Origin: Nesterenkonia sp.
Lineage (GTDB): Bacteria; Actinomycetota; Actinomycetes; Actinomycetales; Micrococcaceae
Assembly: GCF_029265375.1 (NCBI RefSeq)
Contig: NZ_JAJUJJ010000004.1
Span: forward strand, 80,182 to 144,181
Length of the DNA: 64,000 nucleotides
Reading direction: 5' to 3'
This document shows, in pieces, positions 18,153 to 27,121 of the stretch (positions are counted from its first letter, which is position 1; each line of letters begins with the position of its first letter). The notes under the pieces are model-generated. The model worked only from the letters and a program-made list of their open reading frames with translations. It searched no databases and had not been told where the DNA came from. The position numbers were made by a program, and so were the translations under genes.

Positions 18153-18925
18153 GGGCTCTCCGGCACCTCCGCGAACGGCTCACGGTCTGATCCCCCGCCT
18201 CCGAAGCGGTCCATCGGCCAGACGGTGGCCAGGGTGCGGCCGATGACGTCATCGACCGGGACCGCCCCCTGGTCCGCTTCGTTCACGTGGGAGCGGGAGT
18301 CCGCCGAGGCTGAGCGGTGGTCGCCCATCAGCCACACGTGGCCCTCCGGCACGCTCACTTCGAACTCGGCTTCGCTCGGCGCGTCTCCCGGATACAGGTA
18401 GGGCTCGTCCACCGGTTCGCCGTTGACCAGGATCCGGCCCTGCTCGTCGCAGCAGGCCACAGTGTCCCCCTCCATACCGATGATCCGTTTGACCACGTAG
18501 TGGGAGGAGGTGTCCGGCATCAGCCCGATGAACACCAGGGCGTCCTGGAACACGGTGGTCTCCGGCTTCGGCTCGGAGCCCCACCAGTTCCGGGTGTCCT
18601 CGAAGACCACCACGTCTCCGCGGTGCAGGTCCATCACCTCCGGGGCGAGCAGGTTCACCACAATCCGGTCGTCCACCTCCAGCGTAGGCTGCATGGACTC
18701 TGAGGGGATGTAGAAGGCCCGCAGGAAGAAGGTCTTGATGATGAAGGAGATCACCACCGCCAGGGCCACAATGGTCACCAGCTCCACCAGGAAGCTGACC
18801 GCGGGGTGGCGTCGTCGTGCTGGCGAGTGGTCCGAGTTCTCCTGCCGCGAGGATGCGGGGTCCTCGGCGTCGGCCGGTTCAGGGGCGCTGTTCAGGGCCG
18901 TCTCCTTCCACTGTGCGGCGATCAC
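18149..18925 (-). CDS. lepB: Signal peptidase I (second copy)
   Basis: Membrane serine protease that removes signal peptides. It has one transmembrane helix (SFLVELVTIVALAVVISFII), then the catalytic Ser in YIPSESMQPTL (Ser77 in the long frame) and Lys in YVVKRIIGMEGD (Lys146), followed by the GDHRSASADSR box. The long frame opens at a GTG (18925) without a ribosome site and overlaps the upstream lepB by 47 nt. A CTG at 18895 has AAGGAG 7 nt upstream and would give 248 residues; it may be the true start. Sequence differs clearly from its neighbour, so this is an old duplication. Confidence 0.93.
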   Translation of the reverse strand: MIAAQWKETALNSAPEPADAEDPASSRQENSDHSPARRRHPAVSFLVELVTIVALAVVISFIIKTFFLRAFYIPSESMQPTLEVDDRIVVNLLAPEVMDLHRGDVVVFEDTRNWWGSEPKPETTVFQDALVFIGLMPDTSSHYVVKRIIGMEGDTVACCDEQGRILVNGEPVDEPYLYPGDAPSEAEFEVSVPEGHVWLMGDHRSASADSRSHVNEADQGAVPVDDVIGRTLATVWPMDRFGGGGSDREPFAEVPESP

Positions 18926-19607
18926 TGACGGGCCAGACGACTTCCACGGCGCGGCCGATGATGCGGTCTTCGCTGATCATACCGCCGCCCGGGGCGCCGA
19001 GCAGGTCTCTGGAGTCCACCGATGCCCTCCGGTTGTCTCCCATGACCCACATCCGTCCTGGGGGCACCTCAGCTTCGAAGCTCAGCTCAGAGGCCGGTGT
19101 CGAGGCGCTGACCGGTTCGGTGAGGTAGTCCTCCGGGACCGGCTCGCCGTTGACCGTCAGCCGGCCGGAATCATCGCAGCAGGCCACCGTATCTCCACCG
19201 GTGCCGATCACCCGTTTGACGAAGACTCCCGACGGCGAGCTCATGCCGAACCAGTGCCCCACCTGCTCCAGGAGCCGCTCAGCTGCGCCGCCGCCGCGGT
19301 AGGGGGTGAAGGAGCCCTCTCCGTCGAAGACCACCACATCCCCGCGCTGGACGCCGTCCTCGCCGGGGTAGCGCTTGTCCACCACCACCCGCTCGCCGTC
19401 GTGCAGGGTGGGGACCATGGACTCCTGGCTGATGGTGTAGACGTCGACGACGAACAGCCGGACTACGGCGCTGATCAGCAGCGCGGCGGCGAGCACGACG
19501 GCGGCCCGCACGCCCCAGCGGCGCAGACGGGTCCCGGCTGCGGGCCCAGAACGCGAAGAGCCCCGAGACGCCGAGCTGTGCTCGGGCATCTCGGGGCTGC
19601 TGCGCAT
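18879..19607 (-). CDS. lepB: Signal peptidase I (first copy)
   Basis: Type I signal peptidase of 242 residues with an Arg/Ser-rich cytoplasmic N-terminus, one transmembrane segment (AAVVLAAALLISAVVRLFVV), the catalytic Ser63 in TISQESMVPTL, Lys131 in VFVKRVIGTGGD and the GDNRRASVDSR box. It lies immediately downstream of rplS and overlaps the second lepB. Tandem signal peptidases in the rplS-rnhB interval are known in actinobacteria such as Streptomyces. Confidence 0.93.
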   Translation of the reverse strand: MRSSPEMPEHSSASRGSSRSGPAAGTRLRRWGVRAAVVLAAALLISAVVRLFVVDVYTISQESMVPTLHDGERVVVDKRYPGEDGVQRGDVVVFDGEGSFTPYRGGGAAERLLEQVGHWFGMSSPSGVFVKRVIGTGGDTVACCDDSGRLTVNGEPVPEDYLTEPVSASTPASELSFEAEVPPGRMWVMGDNRRASVDSRDLLGAPGGGMISEDRIIGRAVEVVWPVSDRRTVEGDGPEQRP

Positions 19608-19630
19608 GCGGAGTGAGGTGAGCGCCGGGC

Positions 19631-20026
19631 TCAGGCCTCGACGGTGTCCTCGACGTCCTGTCCCTTGGCGCGGGCCACGGCGGACTCGCGCTTCTCGCGG
19701 ATGCGGGCGGCCTTGCCGTGGCGGTCGCGCATGTAGTACAGCTTGGCGCGGCGCACGTCACCGCGGGCCACCACCTCGATCTTCTCGATGACCGGGGAGT
19801 GCACCGGGAAGGTGCGCTCCACGCCGACGCCGAAGGAGACCTTCCGCACGGTGAAGGTCTCGCGCAGTCCGGAGCCCTGTCGGCCGAGCACGTAGCCCTT
19901 GAACACCTGGACACGGGTGGTCTTGCCTTCGACGATGTTCACGTGCACATTGACCGTGTCGCCGGGCGCGAAGTCCGGGATGTCGCTGCGCAGAGACTCC
20001 TTGTCGAGGAAATCCAGCTTCTGCAT
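19631..20026 (-). CDS. rplS: 50S ribosomal protein L19
   Basis: Large-subunit protein at the 30S-50S interface. It is 131 residues, slightly longer than usual through a C-terminal acidic tail. Diagnostic stretches are [46 protein letters not shown] and [11 protein letters not shown]. The ATG is preceded by AAGGAGCA. The ~190-bp gap before it (20027-20217) is GC-rich with several short hairpins and may hold a leader; no defined motif was recognised. Confidence 0.97.
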   Translation of the reverse strand: MQKLDFLDKESLRSDIPDFAPGDTVNVHVNIVEGKTTRVQVFKGYVLGRQGSGLRETFTVRKVSFGVGVERTFPVHSPVIEKIEVVARGDVRRAKLYYMRDRHGKAARIREKRESAVARAKGQDVEDTVEA

Positions 20027-20217
20027 TGCTGCTCCTTAGGGCGGGCTGCCACAGGTCAGTCGCCCTGATGTCAGGGACCCGGGCCGCAGGCTGCTGCGGC
20101 GCTGGTCTTTCAGGCTTGATGTCGCGTCCGCGGCCTCACGGGGCCGGGACGGGGCCTGTCTGTTGACACCAGCTCCCCCATGGCAGAGCGGGCGCCCAGC
20201 AGGCACAGCGGTACAGT

Positions 20218-20946
20218 CTACTCCGCTGCGCGCTCCCGCGCCACCACGTGCTTGGCCCACAGGTCCGGACGACGGCGCCGGGTCCGCTGCTGGGACTGTT
20301 CGCGCCGCCAGGCCTCGATCTTGGCGTGATTGCCGGAGAGCAGCACCTCCGGGATGCGGCGGCCGCGCCACTCGGCAGGTTTGGTGTAGACCGGGTACTC
20401 CAGCAGGCCGTCGGCGCTGTGGGACTCCTCGGTGAGGGACTCGGCGTTGCCGATCACCCCGGGGATGAGCCGGGTGATGGCTTCGACCATGACGATGACA
20501 GCGGCCTCTCCCCCGTTGAGCACATAGTCACCGATGCTCAGCCGGTGCACCTGGAAATGCTCCTGGGCCCAGTCGGTGAGCCGCTCGTCGATGCCTTCGA
20601 ACCGTCCGGGGGCGAAGACCAGATGTTCGGCGGCGGCCAGCTCAGCGGCCCGCTGCTGGGTGAACAGCTCTCCGGAGGGGGTGGGCACCACCAGGATGGG
20701 CCGCGCGGCTGCGCCGTCGTCGCTGAGCACGGATTCCAGGGCCTGGGCCCAGGGCTCGGGCTTCATCACCATGCCTGCCCCGCCCCCGGCCGGGGGCGAG
20801 TCCACTGTACGGTGCCGGTCGTGGGTGTAGTCGCGCAGGTTCGTCCGCCGGATCTCCAGCAGTCCGTCCTGCTGGGCGCGGCCGATCAGGGAGAGGTTCA
20901 GCGCCTCGAAGTATTCGGGGAAGATGGAGATCAGGTCCAGTCTCAT
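20218..20946 (-). CDS. trmD: tRNA (guanine-N1-)-methyltransferase
   Basis: Methylates G37 of tRNAs reading CNN codons using S-adenosylmethionine, preventing +1 frameshifts. The 242-residue SPOUT enzyme starts [16 protein letters not shown] and shows [28 protein letters not shown] and the trefoil-knot segment [13 protein letters not shown]. The start overlaps the rimM stop by four bases (ATGA). Order rpsP-khpA-rimM-trmD-rplS is the standard one. Confidence 0.97.
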   Translation of the reverse strand: MRLDLISIFPEYFEALNLSLIGRAQQDGLLEIRRTNLRDYTHDRHRTVDSPPAGGGAGMVMKPEPWAQALESVLSDDGAAARPILVVPTPSGELFTQQRAAELAAAEHLVFAPGRFEGIDERLTDWAQEHFQVHRLSIGDYVLNGGEAAVIVMVEAITRLIPGVIGNAESLTEESHSADGLLEYPVYTKPAEWRGRRIPEVLLSGNHAKIEAWRREQSQQRTRRRRPDLWAKHVVARERAAE

Positions 20947-21512
20947 GGGAACAGGCCCTCCGGCGGGGTGAGCCGGATCTGCCGGGAGCCGGGATCGATG
21001 TGGGGCACGATGGCCTCCACAAACGGCACCAGGACCTCCTCACCGGCCTCGGTGGTGACCACCAGCAGGTCTTGGGCCGGCCCGGTGATCAGCTCTGCCA
21101 CCACGCCCAGCTTCCGGCCGGCGGCGTCCACGCAGACCATGCCCTCCAGCTCGTGGCTGTACCAGCCCTCCTCGTCCTCCTGATCGGAGCTGACATCGAT
21201 GTAGAGGACGGAGCCCCGCAGCGCCTCGGCCGCGCTGCGGTCGGCGATCTCATCAAAGCCCAGCAGGCAGATCTGCTTGTTCCAGCGCTGCCTGGAGACT
21301 GTCAGCACCGAGGTGGTGCGGTCCTGGGTGTCCCGGCCGGGTTCACGGATGAGCTGGGAGCCAGGCGCCAGGCGCTCGGCCGGTTCGTCCGTGAAGAGCT
21401 GAACGGTCACCTCGCCGCGAATGCCGTGGGGCTTGCCGATACGAGCGACCCGCAACCGCTCCCCGTGATCGGGGCGCGCCTGCGGGCCGTTGCCGTATTC
21501 AGATGCAGCCAC
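20943..21512 (-). CDS. rimM: Ribosome maturation factor RimM
   Basis: 16S rRNA processing factor acting on the 30S head. The 189-residue product has the N-terminal domain opening [16 protein letters not shown] and the PRC-barrel segment with [18 protein letters not shown], ending in [14 protein letters not shown]. The first ~15 residues are variable, so an internal start cannot be excluded. It overlaps trmD by four bases. Confidence 0.95.
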   Translation of the reverse strand: MAASEYGNGPQARPDHGERLRVARIGKPHGIRGEVTVQLFTDEPAERLAPGSQLIREPGRDTQDRTTSVLTVSRQRWNKQICLLGFDEIADRSAAEALRGSVLYIDVSSDQEDEEGWYSHELEGMVCVDAAGRKLGVVAELITGPAQDLLVVTTEAGEEVLVPFVEAIVPHIDPGSRQIRLTPPEGLFP

Positions 21513-21530
21513 CGGTGGATCCCCGGCTGC

Positions 21531-21788
21531 TCAGCGGCGGCGGTCGGTGTCGACGACGTCGACGCGGACATCCTCGCCGCCGGGAAGCGCTGCCACCACT
21601 GTGCGCAGAGACTTTGCAGTGCGTCCGGCGCGGCCGATGACCCGCCCCAGATCGTCCGGGTTCACCCGGACCTGGAGAGTGTCATAGCGGCGGCCGTTGC
21701 GGCGGCGGACGTCGACGTCGTCGGGCGAGTCGACGATCCCGCGCACCAGGTGCTCCAGCGCATCAGTGATCACAGCGTCGCTGCTCAT
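21531..21788 (-). CDS. khpA: KH-domain RNA-binding protein KhpA
   Basis: Small single-KH protein (85 residues) located between rpsP and rimM, as in most Gram-positive genomes. The GxxG loop is seen as [16 protein letters not shown]. Family members bind RNA and, with KhpB, affect cell elongation and division in firmicutes; a role here is inferred. It overlaps the rpsP stop by four bases (21785-21788). Confidence 0.93.
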   Translation of the reverse strand: MSSDAVITDALEHLVRGIVDSPDDVDVRRRNGRRYDTLQVRVNPDDLGRVIGRAGRTAKSLRTVVAALPGGEDVRVDVVDTDRRR

Positions 21789-22219
21789 GCTTCAGCCTTC
21801 TCCTCGGAGTCCTCGGCGGGAGTCTCCTCAGCGGCCTCGGCGGCCTCAGCGGGCTCCTCTGCAGGCTTCTTCTCGGTCTTCTCCTGAATGACCGATCCCT
21901 TGGAGGGGGCCACGAACTCCTCAGCGGGAGCCTTGGTCTTCAGGGTGCCCTCGGCGCCGTCGATCCCCTTGAACTTCTGCCAGTCCCCGGTGATCTTCAG
22001 CAGGGCCAGCACCTGTTCGGTGGGCTGGGCGCCCACCGACAGCCAGTACTGGGCCCGCTCGGAGTTGATCTCGATGAACGAGGGCTCCTGGGTGGGGTGG
22101 TACTTGCCGATCTCCTCGATGTTCTTGCCGTCGCGCTTGGCGCGGGAGTCGGCAACAACAACGCGGTAGTGCGGGCTGCGGATCTTGCCCATCCGCTTCA
22201 GACGAATCTTGACTGCCAC
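21785..22219 (-). CDS. rpsP: 30S ribosomal protein S16
   Basis: Small-subunit assembly protein. The first ~85 residues are the conserved S16 domain ([26 protein letters not shown] is split here as [11 protein letters not shown], then [11 protein letters not shown] and [16 protein letters not shown]). The protein is extended to 144 residues by a low-complexity Glu/Ala/Lys-rich tail ([13 protein letters not shown]), a feature of many actinobacteria. The ~190-bp gap upstream to ffh probably contains its promoter, but no clear boxes were found. Confidence 0.97.
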   Translation of the reverse strand: MAVKIRLKRMGKIRSPHYRVVVADSRAKRDGKNIEEIGKYHPTQEPSFIEINSERAQYWLSVGAQPTEQVLALLKITGDWQKFKGIDGAEGTLKTKAPAEEFVAPSKGSVIQEKTEKKPAEEPAEAAEAAEETPAEDSEEKAEA

Positions 22220-22413
22220 TGGTGTGGTTACTCCTGTATCTCAGTAAGGGTGCGCAGGGGCCTGCTGCCGCGTGGGGTGATGCAACGGCGCCAGGCCGGC
22301 GCTGAACGTTGGTCAGGCCCGCGAGAGTAGAGGGTGCTCGCGCAGCACTGAGCAAAGTACCTGCCCATTGTGCCAGATTCCCGACGGCGGCGCATTCCGC
22401 TGCGGTCCGGACG

Positions 22414-24015
22414 CTACTTCAGATATTTCTCGAAGCCCTTCGGCAGGCTGAGGTCCTCGGGCTTGACCTCGTGGCCGGCGCCGAAGCTGGAGCCGTCCAT
22501 CTTCTGCTGCGCGGCCTGCTGGCGCTTCAGCTCGGCTTCGCGGGCCTGCTGGGCGGCCTTGGCCGGATTGCCCGACTTGGCCTTGGTCTTCTTGCCTTTG
22601 CCCTTCTTGCGCTTGCCGCCAGGGGCTCCCATCCCGGGCATTCCTCCCATGCCCGGCGGCATTCCGGGCATGCCCCCGCCGCCGGGCATTCCGCCGCCGG
22701 AGGCCATCTTCTTCATCATCTTCTGCGCCTGGCCGAAGCGCTCCAGCAGGGAGTTGACCTCGGAGACGTGGACCCCGGAGCCGCGGGCGATGCGGGCCCG
22801 GCGGGAGCCGTTGATGATCTTGGGCGCATTGCGCTCGTGGGGAGTCATCGAGTTGATGATCGCCTCCACGCGGTCCAGCTGGGAGTCGTCGAACTGCTCG
22901 AGCTGCTGCCGCATGCCGGCGGCGCCGGGCATCATGCCCAGCAGCTTCTTCATCGAGCCCATCTTCTTCAGCTGCTGCATCTGAGCGCGGAAGTCCTCGA
23001 GGGTGAAGTCCTCCTGGTCGGCGAACTTCTGAGCCATCTTGGCGGCCTCAGCCTTGTCCCAGGTGGCTTCGGCCTGCTCAATGAGGCTGAGGATGTCGCC
23101 CATGTCCAGGATGCGGCGGGCCATCCGGTCCGGGTGGAAGACTTCGAAGTCCTTCAGGCCCTCACCGGTGGAGGCATACATCACAGGCTTGCCGGTCACC
23201 TGGGCCACCGAGAGCGCGGCACCGCCGCGGGCGTCGCCGTCGAGCTTGGTGAGCACCACGCCGGTGAAGTCCACGCCCTCGTTGAAGGCTTGAGCGGTGT
23301 TGACCGCATCCTGACCGATCATCGCGTCGATGACGAACAGGGTCTCGTGAGCGCCCACCGCAGTCTTGATGTCCGCGGCCTGCTGCATCAGCTCGGCATC
23401 CACGCCCAGGCGGCCGGCGGTGTCGATGATGACCACATCGTGCAGCTTCTCCCGGGCGTAGTCCACGCCGTCGCGGGCTACCGCCACCGGATCCCCGGTG
23501 GGAACCTCGGCCTCGGAGCTGACGCCGGGGTGCGGCGCGAAGACCGGCACGGAGGCGCGCTCACCGCCGACCTGCAGCTGGGTGACCGCGTTGGGCCGCT
23601 GGAGGTCGCAGGCCACCAGCACCGGCTGGTGCCCCTTATTCTTCAGGTGGAAGGCGAGCTTGCCGGCCAGGGTGGTCTTGCCCGCGCCCTGCAGGCCGGC
23701 GAGCATGATGATGGTCGGCGGCTGCTTGGCGAAGGCCAGTTCACGAGTCTCGCCTCCGAGGATCCCGACGAGCTCCTCGTTGACGATCTTGACCACCTGC
23801 TGGCCGGGGTTCAGTGCGCCGGAGACTTCCGCGCCCAGGGCGCGGGCCTTGACCCGGGCGATGAACTCGCGCACCACTGGGACGGCGACGTCGGCGTCCA
23901 GCAGCGCGCGGCGAATCTCGCGGGCGGTGCCGTCGATATCCGCCTCCGTCAGCTTTCCCTTCCCGCGCAGGTTCTTGAAGGTCGCGGTGAGACGGTCGGA
24001 GAGCGAGTTGAACAC
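22414..24015 (-). CDS. ffh: Signal recognition particle protein Ffh
   Basis: GTPase that binds signal peptides and 4.5S RNA and targets ribosomes to the membrane through FtsY. The 533-residue product begins MFNSLSDRLTATFKNLRGKGK and has the P-loop GLQGAGKTT, the DTAGRLG motif, TKLDGDARGG and a C-terminal methionine-rich M domain. The M domain carries an unusual Gly/Met/Pro run (GGGMPGGGGMPGMPPGMGG) and a Lys-rich stretch. The start is a GTG preceded by AAGGAA. Its receptor gene ftsY lies 1.7 kb away on the opposite strand. Confidence 0.97.
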   Translation of the reverse strand: MFNSLSDRLTATFKNLRGKGKLTEADIDGTAREIRRALLDADVAVPVVREFIARVKARALGAEVSGALNPGQQVVKIVNEELVGILGGETRELAFAKQPPTIIMLAGLQGAGKTTLAGKLAFHLKNKGHQPVLVACDLQRPNAVTQLQVGGERASVPVFAPHPGVSSEAEVPTGDPVAVARDGVDYAREKLHDVVIIDTAGRLGVDAELMQQAADIKTAVGAHETLFVIDAMIGQDAVNTAQAFNEGVDFTGVVLTKLDGDARGGAALSVAQVTGKPVMYASTGEGLKDFEVFHPDRMARRILDMGDILSLIEQAEATWDKAEAAKMAQKFADQEDFTLEDFRAQMQQLKKMGSMKKLLGMMPGAAGMRQQLEQFDDSQLDRVEAIINSMTPHERNAPKIINGSRRARIARGSGVHVSEVNSLLERFGQAQKMMKKMASGGGMPGGGGMPGMPPGMGGMPGMGAPGGKRKKGKGKKTKAKSGNPAKAAQQAREAELKRQQAAQQKMDGSSFGAGHEVKPEDLSLPKGFEKYLK

Positions 24016-24106
24016 GGTGTGGTTCCTTACAGGAGTCTTCGAAGGGGCGGCAGCGGCCTTCAGGCTGCGGTGCAGCTGTGGGCCGACAGCTCCGGTGCCA
24101 AAGCTC

Positions 24107-24112
24107 TAGAGT
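24107..24112 (+). promoter_or_regulatory. -10 box of leaderless gene at 24119
   Basis: TAGAGT with a CCGACA -35-like hexamer 18 bp upstream (24083-24088); the GTG start follows after 6 nt. Confidence 0.5.
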
Positions 24113-24118
24113 AACAAT

Positions 24119-24715
24119 GTGAGCCAAACGGAGGACGCACAGGTCATCCAGTCAGCGCTGTCGGCCCACCGCGAATACCTACGGACCGCGGAGGAGGCCC
24201 ACCGGCGGGCTGCCCGGGCACTGTCCGGGCGCGGGGAGCTGCCCTCGGACAGCAGCAGTCCCATCACGCTCTCGGCGGCCCACCGGGCCCGCTGCGCCTC
24301 CTTCGCCCAGCGCGGCGAGTTCGTGGAGCAACTCATCGCCTTCCCCGCCGCGGGCCTGCGCGCTCTGACGGCTCAGGACATGCGGACCCTGCAGGTGCCG
24401 GCCCATATCGGCACCGCCGCGGTGCCGCCAGAAGTGGCGGCACGCATCACCGCCCGGGAGGAGTCCGCCCGCCGCAGCGCCGCCGGCTCAGCGGCCCGGC
24501 CCAGCGCAGCAGCTGCGCCCGGCACGGCTCCGTCGCAGGCTCCCGGATCCCACCTGGGCGGCTCCCCCGCCGGGGCCTCCTCTGCTGCCGACTCGCTCGC
24601 TGACCAGGAGATCGCCTCCCCCGTTCCTCCGCAGCCGAAGCCGGCGTGGCACCGGCGCAGCTTCGAAGAGGTCCTCTACGGGCACTGGCCGGACGATGAG
24701 CCGCCCACCCAGTAG
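24119..24715 (+). CDS. Hypothetical protein, actinobacterial
   Basis: I do not recognise a family. The product is 198 residues with a helical N-terminal ~110 residues (VIQSALSAHREYLRTAEEAHRRAARAL) and a long Ala/Pro/Ser-rich low-complexity linker. A short conserved-looking C-terminal tail follows, WHRRSFEEVLYGHWP. No signal peptide or membrane segment. The start is a GTG 6 nt after a -10 box, so it is probably leaderless. It is divergent from ffh and followed 10 bp later by a coiled-coil gene and ftsY. Codon-position GC bias and promoter placement support a real gene. Confidence 0.7.
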   Translation: MSQTEDAQVIQSALSAHREYLRTAEEAHRRAARALSGRGELPSDSSSPITLSAAHRARCASFAQRGEFVEQLIAFPAAGLRALTAQDMRTLQVPAHIGTAAVPPEVAARITAREESARRSAAGSAARPSAAAAPGTAPSQAPGSHLGGSPAGASSAADSLADQEIASPVPPQPKPAWHRRSFEEVLYGHWPDDEPPTQ

Positions 24716-24718
24716 GAT
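24713..24718 (+). promoter_or_regulatory. -10 box of leaderless gene at 24726
   Basis: TAGGAT overlapping the stop of the preceding gene; ATG follows after 7 nt. Confidence 0.45.
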
Positions 24719-24725
24719 CGTCTGT

Positions 24726-25631
24726 ATGACAGACCACACCGATGACGTGGCTGCTGAGGGGGCCGGCCGCCGTCCGGACGATGGAGTCTCCGTGGAGAGT
24801 CAGGATTCCTCTGCCGCCCAGCCCGCTCACGACGGCGGGACTGCAGGGCCGGAGAATCTCTCCCGCCCTGCGGAGATCGAGTCCTCCGGCACGCCGCAGA
24901 CCGAGGACGACGCCGTGGCGGCCGATGCTTCTGAGGGCGCCAGGGCGGTGGCCCCGGTCAGCGGTGATTCCGGCGTCGAGGACTCCTCGGTGGAGGGCTC
25001 CGGGGCCGAAGAGGCCGACGTCGAGCCCTCCTCGTCCGAGGAGGCCACCAGTGACGAGACCGCCGGTGAGGATCGCACCGGTGAGCCTCAGCTGCCCACC
25101 GATCTGGGTGAGAACGCCCACGAAGTGGTCACGGCGCTGCTGGGCCACCAGAAGGACCTGGTGGCGGAGCTGCGCAGCGCCTATGAGCGGCTCGAGCAGG
25201 TGCGCGAGGTGGAGCAGGCCGAGCTGGAGTCCCGGATTGTTCAGCTGGAGTCCCGCGCCTCCGAGACAGACCAGCTGCACGCCCAGCTGCAGGAGCTCAG
25301 CTCCCGCACCGCGGCGCTGGAGGCGGCCCTCGCCGAGCAGAGTCGCACCCCAGAGCAGCTGAAGGCGGAGATCTGCCAGGTGAAGGAGTCCGCGGCCGCG
25401 CAGCTGGCCGAGCGGGATGCGCGCATTGCCGCGCAGAACGCACGGATCGAAGAGCTGGAGAACGCCATCTCCGCTGCCGCGGCGTCGGCTGAGAGCGCCC
25501 ATGAGAAGCTGCAGGTGCTGGCGGAGGAGACCGAGTCCAGTCTGCTGCACCGGGTCTCCGAACGTGTCTCCCCTGCCGCTGCGCAGGCACGGAACGCTCT
25601 GGGCACGCTTGCCAAACGGCTGCGCCGCTGA
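24726..25631 (+). CDS. Coiled-coil protein of unknown function
   Basis: 301 residues. The first ~125 residues are acidic and low complexity (Asp/Glu/Ser/Ala). They are followed by a long predicted coiled coil with heptad-like repeats (AELRSAYERLEQVREVEQAE, ESRIVQLESRASE, AALEAALAEQ, IAAQNARIEELENAI). The C-terminus is basic (AKRLRR). No membrane segment or catalytic motif. The start ATG at 24726 is fixed by a -10 box 7 nt upstream; the frame extends earlier but overlaps the preceding gene. Its position just before ftsY could mean a scaffold role, but this is only context. Confidence 0.7.
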   Translation: MTDHTDDVAAEGAGRRPDDGVSVESQDSSAAQPAHDGGTAGPENLSRPAEIESSGTPQTEDDAVAADASEGARAVAPVSGDSGVEDSSVEGSGAEEADVEPSSSEEATSDETAGEDRTGEPQLPTDLGENAHEVVTALLGHQKDLVAELRSAYERLEQVREVEQAELESRIVQLESRASETDQLHAQLQELSSRTAALEAALAEQSRTPEQLKAEICQVKESAAAQLAERDARIAAQNARIEELENAISAAAASAESAHEKLQVLAEETESSLLHRVSERVSPAAAQARNALGTLAKRLRR

Positions 25632-25749
25632 CCCGCATCCTCCGGAGATCCTGCCCGCCCGAACTGCCGCACGCCCAGCGCCCTGAGACCACCTGCGAGG
25701 TGCCGCGGCTGAGCGTACGGCCAGCTGTCCCTGTGGGAGACTGTCTGAC

Positions 25750-26946
25750 GTGGAAACTTCAGTTCTGATCACATTCGTTGTCCTGGCCGTTGTGCTGCTC
25801 GGCGTCGTCGGCGGACTGCTTGTCCGCGGCCGCACCCTGACGCCGAAGCAGACCAAGAAGCTCTACCCGGAGACCCGCGACGCCGATGATCTCCCGCCGG
25901 GAGCGGCTGAGGACGCCGAGGGCGACACGCTGGTTGCCGACCGCCCGGACACCGCCGAGGCGGACACCGCAGCGCCGCCTGTGGAGCAGGTACCGGCCGA
26001 GCCGGAGGTGGAGACTCCCGAGCCGGTGTCCACTCGGCTCGCTCGGCTACGTGCCCGGCTGGTGAAGTCCAACAATGTCTTCGGCAAGTCGCTGCTGGCC
26101 CTGCTGAGTCAGGATCAGATCGACGACGACGTCTGGGACGAGATCGAGGAGACGCTGCTCACCGCCGATCTGGGCACTGATTCCACCATGGAGCTGGTGG
26201 ACACCCTGCGCGAGCGGGTCACCGTTGAGGGCTCCAAGGATCCCCAGCGGGTGCGCGCGATGCTGCGCGAGGAGCTGATTAAGCTCATCGATCCGACTCT
26301 GGATCGCAGCCTGAACACCGAAGCGGACTCCCGGCCCGCTGTGGTGCTGGTGGTCGGGGTCAACGGCGTCGGCAAGACCACCACGGTCGGGAAGCTCGCC
26401 CGGGTGCTGGTGGCTCAGGACAAGGACGTGATCCTGGGCGCTGCCGATACCTTCCGTGCGGCAGCAGCCGAGCAGCTGACCACCTGGGGCGCTCGGGTGG
26501 GCGTGCCGACCGTCTCCTCAGAGGTCGAAGGCGCAGATCCGGCGTCGGTGGCCTATGAGGCGGTGGACAAGGCCACTGAGCTGGAGTCCGACGTCGTGCT
26601 GGTGGATACCGCTGGACGGCTGCAGAACAAGGCCAATCTGATGGACGAGCTGGGCAAGGTCAAGCGCGTCATCGAGAAGAAGTCCGAGGTGGATGAGGTG
26701 CTGCTGGTGCTGGACGCCACCACCGGGCAGAACGGCCTGAACCAGGCGAAGGTGTTCTCCGAGGCGGTGGATGTGACCGGCATCGTGCTGACCAAGCTCG
26801 ACGGCACCGCCCGCGGCGGCATCGTGGTAGCTATCCAGCGCCAGCTGGGGGTCCCGGTCAAGCTCATTGGCCTCGGCGAGGGGCCGGACGATCTGGCGCC
26901 CTTCGAGACCGAGGCGTTCGTCGACGCCCTGCTCGAGGAGCAGTAG
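25750..26946 (+). CDS. ftsY: Signal recognition particle receptor FtsY
   Basis: Membrane-associated SRP receptor GTPase. The 398-residue product begins with a transmembrane segment (SVLITFVVLAVVLLGVVGGLLV), unusual for E. coli FtsY but normal in actinobacteria. A ~70-residue acidic A-region comes next, then the NG domain with GVNGVGKTTTVGKLA, DTAGRLQNKANLMDEL and TKLDGTARGG. The start is a GTG with GGGAG ten bases upstream. It pairs functionally with Ffh encoded divergently nearby. Confidence 0.97.
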   Translation: METSVLITFVVLAVVLLGVVGGLLVRGRTLTPKQTKKLYPETRDADDLPPGAAEDAEGDTLVADRPDTAEADTAAPPVEQVPAEPEVETPEPVSTRLARLRARLVKSNNVFGKSLLALLSQDQIDDDVWDEIEETLLTADLGTDSTMELVDTLRERVTVEGSKDPQRVRAMLREELIKLIDPTLDRSLNTEADSRPAVVLVVGVNGVGKTTTVGKLARVLVAQDKDVILGAADTFRAAAAEQLTTWGARVGVPTVSSEVEGADPASVAYEAVDKATELESDVVLVDTAGRLQNKANLMDELGKVKRVIEKKSEVDEVLLVLDATTGQNGLNQAKVFSEAVDVTGIVLTKLDGTARGGIVVAIQRQLGVPVKLIGLGEGPDDLAPFETEAFVDALLEEQ

Positions 26947-27009
26947 GCTCCCGGCAGACCGCTCAGACGTCGGCGGTGCGCAGCCCGTACGTCCGCCCTC
27001 CCCCAAGAT

Positions 27010-27047
27010 TTAACGCCGGGGAAACATCACGGCACCCGCAGTGAAAC
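27010..27047 (+). promoter_or_regulatory. GlnR-type operator upstream of amt
   Basis: Four half-sites with exact six-base spacing: TTAAC (27010), GAAAC (27021), GCACC (27032) and GAAAC (27043). This matches the actinobacterial GlnR pattern GTnAC-n6-GAAAC repeated twice. It lies 75 bp before the amt start codon. Implies nitrogen control of amt (inference). Confidence 0.6.
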
Positions 27048-27121
27048 ACGTCGGCAGTTGGATGGTGTCCAGCTCGCACCGGTGAGAGTCGCCGGTGAGT
27101 GACGTTTTCCTGGAGGGACAC

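Noticed and set aside
20027..20217. Ribosomal-protein leader (L19) structure before rplS
   Set aside because: Several GC-rich hairpins, but none matches an L19 leader I can name.
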